A stretch of 64,000 nt of DNA from Glandiceps talaboti (taxonomy: Eukaryota > Hemichordata > Enteropneusta > Spengelidae): positions 13,853,519 to 13,917,518 of the forward strand of contig NC_135569.1 in the NCBI RefSeq assembly GCF_964340395.1. The letters are read 5' to 3'. Within the stretch, counting starts at the first letter, position 1, and each line of letters begins with the position of its first letter. The notes under the pieces were generated by a model. The model had not been told where the DNA came from. It ran no database searches and saw only the letters and a program-made list of their open reading frames with translations. A program made the translations under genes and the position numbers. Positions 43,901 to 64,000 of the stretch are shown in pieces.

Positions 43901-44720
43901 ATACTTCAAATTACCACTAAACACTTATCTGGGTTGGGGGGGGGATAATTTAATATCCTAATAAAGATGAACAACTAAATTTCAGTATTCGTGATTAGGT
44001 AGGACGTATCGTGCTTCTTAATCAGCCATCGCTCGAAGAGCAGCTGACCGATGAGGGCGTAATTGTACGATCATGTGTCTTACTGTCTCGGAACAAGTTT
44101 TTATATGGCAATGTTTTGGGTAATTCGAGCTACTTTTGTTTTCAAACTTACTGGTCTCAAGGGCGGATACACTGTTTCAGTCCATAGCAACGCTATATTT
44201 CAATGAAAGTCCGGAACTGAATCGCTGGCATTGACGAAACCGATGTTGTTGCAATTGTTCACGCCGAACTAATAATTAAAATTGAAACTCGAATTGTGAC
44301 AAAAGAACTTTCATGAAGAGTTGTGTGGGAGTAACAAGCCATAACATAAGATACAGAAATGAAATATTGTTAATTTATACAAATAAAGCACAATACACCA
44401 AAATATAATACAATACAAGACAAAAACAGGTGTTCATTGGAACGTGGGATATAAGGGGAGATTGGAACGTGTTTGACCTGTATTAATTCGCATCATCGAT
44501 ATTTCACAATTTTAACTTGTTCCATTTACCGACCTTGTGTTCCTCTGTGAGCTGGTTGGAAGCAAGTCACTGCAGCTACAAGCTCTAAACGTTCAGCATT
44601 GTTGGGAAAATCCTGTTCCCAAGTCGTGATTGTATATATTATATTTTGCGAACTATCGATACCAGATTTCTCGTCTGTCTTGTGAACCGTAAACTCCTCT
44701 TCGGCACCTTGTCTGTGAGA
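40971..44720. other. Region between TRAIP and TMEM26
   Basis: A terminal TRAIP exon should lie in the first part but none could be identified. A short motif 'aatttatatagcgcca...agttcaaaggcac' at about 42080-42125 resembles the conserved tail of widespread animal short interspersed repeats. An inverted copy of the CAGT-GCCCTCTAA MITE lies at about 42973-43120. Otherwise the sequence is AT-rich without supported genes. Confidence 0.5.
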
Positions 44721-50155
<5,435 letters not shown>

Positions 50156-52006
50156 TCACAACAAAGGAGGAGCTAGGACTTGGAGTGACCATTCGGTTTC
50201 AATGTTCTGTTATTGTGACGTCAGTTGTCGACTATCAACTGAACGGTCGTAGCTGGCGCTCTGTTAAACGTTGTATGGGTTGGACATGTGTTTTTGTTTG
50301 CGTGTCTGTTGGGGACGTCCATAAAATATCTCCTAAAACGACGATTCTTATGTATCAGTCTGGTTGTATTTTATCTCATTATTAATTTTCTGCTGTAATT
50401 TTCTAAAATTCATGTTTTCGTTGTTTTTTTATTAGTTCAAGACAAGTCTAAATTACCTGTTAAAATTCAGTATTACCAGTATTAGTTGTTTTTACCTTAT
50501 TTTGTCCTGGCATGAAGTCTTTCTTTAGTTTACAGCATACAAGCAAACACACCGGTATTTTTTCGCAGGTTGTGCATTAATTCATGATCAGATATTCTTG
50601 TTTGCTGAACGCTGCGAGTTTATAACATATGGATAAACTTATTGATTTTGTACTTTCAATTGTACATATATTTACAATGTACAGCGAACCAGTCATATAA
50701 CATTCAAAACTAACACTTTTTTTTACATTGAACAAGAGGGTCACTAATTTTAACATTTATATTTTGCACGATTACTTCATAAAATAATATGAACTGAATA
50801 CGTATATGAACATGTCGAGTCATGATGGTCGAAATATGCATACTTAAACAGCGATGTCATTGAATGTGATATTCCCATTCAGCTCATTCATTTTTGCGTG
50901 TTTATTACATGTAACCTTCAATTGAAATATACACAATTAATAACTAAACTAAATTACATTGGCATATTTCCAAACACATGGCACAGATGTTATTAATGGT
51001 AATTTTAGTGACGTCACATCTATTGCGTATAAGAAATGTTTCGACGTATTACTACCTTTTATGGGAGCTGAAATTTATAGGACATAGAAAACGCGCCAAA
51101 TTAGCACATTGCTTTTGAAAATGCGCCAAATTAGCACAATGTAGTTTAATACATGCGAAGTAACATAATTCCATATTAATATATGTCAAACTTGATATCA
51201 GTTTACGTCATCATTAGTTTGTAAATAATATCCTGATGTCAGTTTTTTATGGTCCAATTTCTTTCTTGTCACTTTTATTTAACTATCAACATTGTACTTA
51301 CCCCAGAGAAGAAAATATTCTTGTAAAACTATTTCTGAATTTTGAACACAATTTTGATAATTTAGAAGATTGAAGCAGAATGGATGACGATTTATTTATG
51401 TATTCATCAGAATGATTTAAAACTAATGATATTCATTGATATTGTCTTCCATATTAGACTGCATTTATAATACAGAAAGTCCCTATTTACCGATTCACCA
51501 CGAGCAAATCAAACTGAATTATCATCGATGAATTTCATCCACAAACAAGAAGTTGAATTGTTGCCTTTAAGGTTAAAATACACGATAATTAAATCAAAGA
51601 CGGATAGTTTCCATAAGTTTTTTAAAACCCCATAGTCGTCTGTACAAATAACTTGGCACAATGTTTTAATTATTCATTTTACATCTTAATATATTATTAA
51701 ATGTTATAACAGTTTATATTCTTACAGGAGAAATGAAGTTGCCTTGGTGTTTCACTCATGGGACATGATGTTATTGACACAAAGATAGACACAATAGTAA
51801 AAATATCAGAGGCCAAATACACACACAGCAAGATCCTTTACCCAATCACACTGAAAAGTGATAAAGCATTTACAGTGCAGTAGAAAATAGGCTTCGGCTG
51901 CCACAGTTACACATATATACTTGTTAACTTTCCAAGTGATAATCCACATAATCTACATCTCCACCGTGCATGGCATCTCTATAATTGTAATTTCTTTCAT
52001 TTGAAG

Positions 52007-52068
<62 letters not shown>

Positions 52069-53500
52069 AACTTTGTATCCCATTAATGAATCACCAAGGT
52101 AACTTCTTTTCTCCTGCAACTACTATAATGGATATGGTTTTCCTTAAATGTTGTTTCTGTTAACCCAATTTCTAAGTTTTTACGTCATTTGTGGTAATAA
52201 AGTTAGAGTTATTAGTTACTAAATAACTTCCAAAAATAAAAGCGGACTAGATGAAATGGTTTACACTGTTGTCAAAATACCCACTCTTTGGATTATTAAA
52301 ATTTATGGATAGAAAATTAATTGTCAATAAACAGAGCAGTGCGAGCTGCCCATTAGAGTTCGGCATTCTGTTTCATGGAATACTAGAACACAGTACGTGA
52401 CAATTTACCACAGTTTACATATTTGCTTTGTGTTTTGCTCAGACACCGAACGTTTAGCAAGCCTGATTTTGACCTAAATGTCATTTTTTTTTACAAAAAG
52501 AATGTTCAAAATGTCAAAATTTAGACTATTTTACATTGATCAAATACAAAATTATTTAAAATTTTGTATTATTAAAATAAAAATTATTAAAATTTATAAA
52601 ACATAATCTAAAATTCCCAGTTTGAACAAAATGTTTTAAAATCGCCAAAAGGAATGAAATTATGTCTGTATGTTGGCGATATAGTAACTGTCACGTTGTC
52701 AGAAATCGAGAACCTAATCTACGAAAAAATCCTTTATTTGAAGCTTGTGTAAAACACTGACTGTGCTTAGTTACTGCTTCTGTGCATACCTTTGAAAACT
52801 TTCATTTCAAACATACAGAAAACATACAATATCATTAAGGCCCCAAAAAAGTTTTTGGTCCCGGTTACCCTAATCCACCTAGTACTTTAAGCCGACACTA
52901 CACTTTTTTTTACGTATTCGAGAAAAAAAATAAAATCTTGAAAATTGTTGAAGTCTCACGAGAAATAGTGGATGCGGAAACTGACATCAACTTAAAAAGA
53001 CAATACAAAACTGTTCCTCCAATCTGTAATGGCTGTACATATGATGAAAAGAAACCAATAACAGAGACCGTATGGAAAACAAGGGAAACATAACTACCTG
53101 AACTATACACTTCATATGAAGAAAAAAAAATTCTACCTACCCCATCTATTCTAATATTAAATATAATCGGAACCACACAATTTCTTTTACGCCTAATTTT
53201 GATAAAATAGAAAATAAAACCAATTGGAATGATTTAGAAAGATAAGCCGTGCTATTCATAGCCAATTTGACCTCGATTGCTCTTACGGCGGAAGAAATTA
53301 CAATGTTAATTTGTTCATTATAGTAGCGAACAGGTGGTCTAAATTACTTTTGAAATGTGCTGGTACTAGGTTATTGTGTTCACAAGAATAAGCTTCTGAA
53401 TGTTACATGACATTTAATGTTTGAATGATCATTTTCTGTATTTAACGTCAATGACTCACACATTTATATATAAACAAAACGCCGTGATGTGTTCAAGTTA
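50156..53500. other. Downstream region of TMEM26, AT-rich
   Basis: Probable 3' UTR at the start, but no clear AATAAA close to the stop. (GT)n lies at 52006-52065. Short inverted AT-rich runs occur near 52550-52610. Open frames (for example 52910-53176 minus) have no recognisable similarity. No gene is called. Confidence 0.5.
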
Positions 53501-53509
53501 TTGCTTTAT

Positions 53510-54420
53510 TCAGACATTAAAATTTCGAAGGAGGATAAACATCTAATGTTACAGTGATGACGTATGACGTATGCATAAATTGGCATAATACAAATTACTA
53601 CAGAATATACAACCTCTCTCTATGACCTGTTACAATTACGTAAGATTATTCAGACATTAACATTTCAAAGCACTATAAAATATTCAAGGTTACAGTGATG
53701 ACAGTAGTCATAAGATTATGACGTATATGCAAATTAGCATACATGCAAATTAGTACAGAATATACAACCTTCTCGATGACATGTTACAATAACAATATTA
53801 TTCAGACATTAAAATTTGAAAGCACGATAAATAGACATCAACTAATGACGTTTATACAAATTAACATATATGCAAATTACTATACAATTTAAACCTTTCT
53901 CGATGAATTGTTACATTATAATATATTTCTTTTTTTATTGAAAATTTCCGAAATTTGATAAATACTCAAGGTTACAGTGATCATATCAATTATATGACGT
54001 ATGTACAAATTTGCATAATTTGTCAAAGCATAATTAAAAGTCAAGGTTACAGTGAGGACATATGACGTATATAAAAATTTGCATATATGCAAATTACAAC
54101 CTTTTCTGGTCGAACTGTTACAATAAGAGAGACCTATTAATTCGGACTCTAAATAGAGAACTTGCAATCCAGACTGAGCATTCTCAGACGCAACATTATT
54201 GTAACATTATTGTTTACAATACTATTTTATTAGTATTTATTATCACATTTCCCATGATGCAACATTCAATATGGCGTTTTACAAGTTCCCTATTGTACTA
54301 GCACGATGATATGTCAAGGTTACAGTGATAATATGACGTAGGTATAATTTAACATATATGCAAAATACTATTCATTACATAATCTTTCTGACTGACTGTC
54401 ACAGTATTGAATGTAATATA
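53510..54420 (+). repeat. Degenerate satellite with TGACGTA and ATGCAAAT words
   Basis: A unit of about 140-150 bases recurs about five to six times, with 'ttcagacattaaaattt' (53511, 53650, 53801), 'aaggttacagtgat', 'tatgacgtat', 'gcaaattagcatatatgcaaatta' and 'ctcgatgacatgttaca'. The later copies (about 53940-54110 and 54300-54410) are partial. A non-repeat insert (about 54120-54300) has a second copy at about 54915-55180. Confidence 0.75.
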
Positions 54421-55871
54421 ATTGAACTGGTATATGTCTGAATTAAAACAAAACCATACATTTCATAGCATCTAATCTACAAATTTGAAACAAACCACTT
54501 TTTCACATTAGAAAAATCAATATGACTAAGAAAATATGACGATATATCGTTACATTGTTGTAATAAGTTAAACTTCTCTATGTAAGTTCATCATGGAGGG
54601 AGGAAACAAAACATGAATGAAAACAGACTCATCCGTTGGCATCCAAGTCAGTCACACTACATGCTAATATAAGAAAACGTGACATTTCATCTATGTACAT
54701 TCAGATTATTAAAAAATTAAAAGTTATATGAACAACTATTCTCACACCTTAATTAAATTACATATTGTTGGTAACCTTTTCACATCGCCATTCTGTTCAA
54801 CACCTTCGCCTATTTTGATCAATCTAGCATTAATATTGACACTAAGGACAAGTAAATATTGTATTCAAAACATATTAGTTTCCATATCTCGAGTAAAAGA
54901 AGATAACTTACTTAATACGTAACTTGCAATCCAGACTGCGCATGCTCAGACGCAAAGGACTATGGGATTATATGTGGTTATTGTAATAGCTAATCTTGCG
55001 CTACTGATAAAATTAACCTCCCACAATTGTCAGGGTAACAATGAATTGATTATTTGTGGTTTACAAATAATGTAAAAAATAGTGTTTACAATACTAATTG
55101 ATTAGTATTTATTATCACATTTCCCATAATGCAACATTCAACATGACTGGTTTGCAAGTTCACTAAGGCATATTGTATGCCTATTATAGCTAATAATATG
55201 GCCACTTGAATTCGTGATAATTTTTCGTTAAATGTACGAAAATTCGTCTTTATTTTATACTTGGAAAGCTGATCGGGAAAAATTCTAACAGTACCTATTC
55301 TTGTAATGTCGAGAGCTTTAAAAAATCACTTCTTTCCAGAAAGTTACCCAAAAATCACGAGAAGTAAGATATTTCCCAGAGGAGATAATCTTTAATTACA
55401 GCTGTATTTAAAAAAAAAAAACCAACACTTTTAAAACTTTGTAAATATCTCACTAAGTAGAATATTCCCAAATGGTTTTCAAATGTATTTAATATTTTCA
55501 TCTATTTTATCTTCATAGTCAGATATATTTTTATCAATATTCAGTAAATTAAAATCCCTCCACATAATATAACACAGTGATGGTAAAGTTCACTTGGTAA
55601 GCGTATGGATAACTATATAATGATTGGTCGCTGTTAATCAATATAGAAATTTCACGGTAATAAATTACAATCATTAAAATAAAGGCTGACACTAATTAAA
55701 ATTCCAAAACTTCAATGCATTAAATGTAAATGGTGATTAAATAAATCTGTTGGTATAATCTTTCTTGCATAAGTTGAAAATCTGCTATTTTTGAAGATTG
55801 TGAATTGTATGTGTGTTTGTATTTGTATTTGCATTTGTATGTGTTTGCGTTTGTTTGTTTGTTAGTTTGTT

Positions 55872-55913
<42 letters not shown>

Positions 55914-56007
55914 TATATACAATGTATACATATATGTGTGTGTACGTGTGTGTGTATGTATGTATGTATGTATGTATGTATGTATGTATGTATATTATAT
56001 ATATTAC

Positions 56008-56057
<50 letters not shown>

Positions 56058-56699
56058 GTATATGTATATATATGTGTATGTGTATACATATAGTTTATGG
56101 GATTAATTTACATGCAATTTGTTTTTTTAATAATTCTGCAGTTAGTAATCATGACAGTATTAAATTATCAACAAATGCTACATTTAATTGTATAGTGCAT
56201 TCAGCGCGTCATCCTACAAAACCAAAATGACCATCAGAATAGATTTTGACAATGTACAAAACTATGTAAACGTTAAACAAAAAGTGGCCTTGGAGAAAAA
56301 ATATATTACCTAATATGGTACTACAGGCACTATTGATCTACAATATAATGTAAAGCGATATAGTTATCTGTAGCGCATGCGCGAGTTGTGGCACCTCATG
56401 ATCACGTGACCATCTAGTGTCCAATTGGGAAGTGTGATAATGAGACAGAAGTTTACGGCCTTGACGGAGATAGAAATGGTTGTGTCATTGGTTTACGACA
56501 AAAATGCTGTTTGGAAATAGGTCATCATAACCATCTTGGTTATTTGTTTAATGTAAATCGAAAATGAAAATTGTGTGACATTATCTGAATTTATCTAATG
56601 ATTAATAACTTTTGAACAGGTTTTACCTAACAATTTGTGCAACTTTAACAAATCTTACAAAATTGTTGGTCAGGGCGTTGTTCATGGACGAACACAAAT
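54421..56699. other. Intergenic region with a dispersed duplication and AT/GTAT microsatellites
   Basis: Bases about 54915-55180 repeat 54155-54300 ('acttgcaatccagactg.gcat.ctcagacgcaa', 'tagtatttattatcacatttccca'). Simple repeats (GTTT, AT, GTAT) occupy 55802-56070. A CACGTG palindrome lies near 56403. No gene is supported. Confidence 0.5.
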
Positions 56700-61543
<4,844 letters not shown>

Positions 61544-63743
61544 TTAGTTTACTTTTTCTTTATGTCTTTTGCAAAGCATCCTTCCAATAAAAGAACACGT
61601 CTTCATAATAAAAAATACAGAAATTCCAATAACACAAACAGTGAAAGCAAAGACATCAATCAGATAGTACTGAAAGAAGTTGAGATGAACTGCCTGAGAT
61701 TGGAGATGTTTTCCTCCATGTTTGATAGCGTATTCAATCCAATAGATCATGGCATCTTTAGGAGACATCGGTTTATCCTTGTAAATAGTAGATAAACGAA
61801 CAGCATTCTCTTTATACCTGCAAGAAATATATAGAATACACATTTAATATGCACTGTGTGTCAGCAGTTTGATCAGATGAAGTTATAGCATAGTCGATCA
61901 TAAAAATGGCTATGTATGTATGTATGTATGTATGTATGTATGTATGTATGTATGTATGTATGTATGTATGTATGTATGTATGTATGTATGTATGTATGTA
62001 TGTATGTATGTATGTATGTATGTATGTACAGTACAGTTACTCTAATAGGCGTATGAGCAGACACTGTTAGTTAAAAATGCCAGAGACAATACAACTCATC
62101 CATTGCAAACAGACGTTCACAGAAAAAGCCTTTGACCAATGCAACATTCGTTTCTAGCTAATGGCTTTGGGAAAATAGGTACTACTGCTGTATAAACTTG
62201 ATTGTTGCATGTAGTAATTAACAGAGCTGCTGAGTACTGGCGGAGTGTCCTCTGTTTGCGAATGGGTAAAACACCCGCATATGTATGTTTTAAGCATTAG
62301 ATGATCTTAATATAGGTTCACCCTGTAACAAATAGTACCATGGTTTTGCTTGAACCTTTTTCACATACCGTGGATCATTGATCACCATGGTTACTGCTTC
62401 ATACAGGTCATCTGATGTTAGAGTTCGCACATCAAGACCTACACCCATTCCTTTATTAGTGATTGCTTTAATATTGTCATGCTGGTCGTAAAACAATGGT
62501 ATCCCAACCATGGGAACGCCATAGTTGATAGCTTCATAGATGCCATTCAGACCACCATGGTACACCAATGCTTTGGTCTTCGGGTGTCCTATAAATGAGA
62601 AGAGAATTTCATGAATTTTTGTACCAAAGAGAAAAACAGAGGAAGAACGGTCTTTCATATAAGCATGTTAGCATCATGAGTGTCCACATCTTTCTGAAAA
62701 GTGGTAATTAAACTAAAGCAAATATACATTCAACTTGCAAAGCTAAATCTGAAGGGAAAATTCACGCCAGAGACTTATTTATATTTTTTAGTAATTACTG
62801 CTATCAACATATGATCTAATCAGATCTTGGGTGATAAAAAAGAACCTTGCTAACTTACTCAAATTTGAAATCCTGTATTGAAGCCCTACTGCAATAACAT
62901 GTGTTCTGATATTTGTAGGTTTTCCTGTATGTTAAAGTTGAGTAAGTTACCAAGGTCAAAATTAAATGTAACAAAATCATCGATGGTGGAATTGTATATT
63001 TAAATAGCAATACTAAATCTTACCCACACTGAAACTGAACTTTCTCCCATAAATATTAGCAAATTCAAAATCTGATCAGATACTTTTACATTCTAATTAC
63101 GTAATCATGTCAAAATTTAACCACTTGCTGTTCTATTTAATGTTTCCTACCATAAAAGCGAATCTTGAGAAAACGTAAGCATTATGCTAATTAGTATAAT
63201 TAATATGAATAAATTGTAATTTCAGACAGCCAACTCAATTGATATTTTTGCTTGAGCTTACATATTCATTCACTATGTGGCAACGACGTGTGCCCTTGGC
63301 GGGCTTCATTTCATAGGCGAAAATCCTATCAAAACACGAGCGTCATCAAACGTTTGACAAGATATGCCGATATGGATATAGTAGATTCCCATGCATAAAG
63401 TAATTTTTAAATGTCCCGGGTTTTCTTAATCCCCTTTTATGAGCTGGCACGTTTGCTTACTTCACTTTGACAGGGTTTTAACGGTGTGGCTTTGCCTATA
63501 AGCACTTTCACAACCAGTACGGTAACTTATGTAACCAATGAGGGCGTCGTACAGGGAGATTCATGGGACATTTCCATAAGTTTACCTATTTTTGTAAAGT
63601 AGTCAGATGGATGATAAGTGGCTATTAAATTTTGACTTTTTTTTTACAACTTTACTGTATTTGCGTAATTGCTACTTGAAAAAGGTGAAACAACATAACC
63701 AAGTCCGTGTTTGTAGCTCATTGTGTTGTTGTTGTTGTTGTTG

Positions 63744-63779
<36 letters not shown>

Positions 63780-64000
63780 CGTCGTCGTCGTCGTCGTCGT
63801 CGTCGTTGTTGTTGTTGTTGTTTTGATTGTATTACCTAGTAGATCATTTTGTGGTAGCCATTTCATCAGTTTGAATTTGTCTGTCTCCACATATGCAGGC
63901 GGCTTGTCACCATCATATTTGGCAATTATCTTTTGAGGCAGTTTGTTCAGCCCCATAACGAACTTCCGAAAGTGTTCCCCATCATCCATTTTAACATAGG
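61544..64000 (-). CDS. UGT unit 5, partial, opposite orientation (exons 2-4)
   Basis: On the minus strand, exon 4 is 61817-61544 (274 nt, [14 protein letters not shown] to KEKVN-stop), exon 3 62588-62369 (220 nt, [23 protein letters not shown]) and exon 2 from 63836 up to the window edge (WLPQNDLLG; upstream end cut off). Splice sites are intact; the exon 3 donor is GTATGT rather than the GTAAGT of other units. The membrane anchor and KxKxx ER tail are complete. First exon(s) lie beyond the window. Near the edge the exon 2 sequence 'ttttaacatagg' differs from the other units (VK instead of VM or AM before DDGEH). Sequence identity with units 1-4 is very high in exons 3 and 4, yet the unit is inverted and about 31 kb away from unit 4. 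Confidence 0.8.
61911..62028 (+). repeat. (TATG)n microsatellite in UGT unit 5 intron 3
   Basis: A pure tetranucleotide run of about 29 copies. Confidence 0.97.
63722..63828 (-). repeat. (CAA)n/(CGA)n microsatellite after UGT exon 2 of unit 5
   Basis: On the minus strand, CAA repeats with a CGA block start a few bases after the exon 2 donor, the same position as in units 1-4. Confidence 0.95.

Overview
The window is eukaryotic, AT-rich, intron-rich and crowded with microsatellites and small transposons. It holds a tandem UDP-glucuronosyltransferase (UGT) family, a metazoan TRAIP gene and a TMEM26 gene, together with CR1-like LINE, DIRS-like and possibly Penelope-like retroelement debris. This suggests an invertebrate animal, probably a marine one. 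A non-vertebrate deuterostome such as a hemichordate or amphioxus would fit, but the species cannot be fixed from the sequence alone.

Region 1 (about 1-30 kb, plus strand) is a UGT array of four units. Each unit has one or two long first exons (signal peptide and acceptor half) followed by three common exons: exon 2, 226 nt; exon 3, 220 nt with the UGT signature; exon 4, 274 nt with the membrane anchor and a KxKxx ER tail. Unit 1 has a decayed first exon. Unit 2 (7504-13804) is an intact 530-codon gene with a dead second first-exon inside intron 1. Unit 3 has an upstream first exon with a single frameshift (15474-16332) and an intact one (17691-18557) in front of the same common exons, giving 528 codons. 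Unit 4 (26374-29700) is cut off inside exon 3 by an AT-repeat and palindrome element that carries two hammerhead ribozyme motifs. All four readable first exons lack the usual catalytic His and Asp of UGTs.

Region 2 (about 31-41 kb, plus strand) holds a possible small unidentified gene, then TRAIP (RING-coiled-coil E3 ubiquitin ligase) in nine recognisable exons. A tandem repeat made from the end of TRAIP exon 3 and its splice donor fills part of the next intron.

Region 3 (44.7-50.2 kb, plus strand) is a five-exon TMEM26 gene with a large Lys/Ser-rich insert. Region 4 (50-56.7 kb) is intergenic and contains a degenerate satellite. Region 5 (56.7-59.1 kb, minus strand) is a two-exon gene that I do not recognise. 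Region 6 (61.5-64 kb, minus strand) is the 3' part of a fifth UGT unit in opposite orientation, so the UGT family flanks both sides of the TRAIP/TMEM26 block.

The genes do not form a pathway. The UGT array is a lineage-specific expansion placed beside conserved single-copy genes. The most interesting signals are the UGT1A-like first-exon arrangement with a missing catalytic dyad, the hammerhead motifs in the element that ends unit 4, and the exon-derived repeat in TRAIP.
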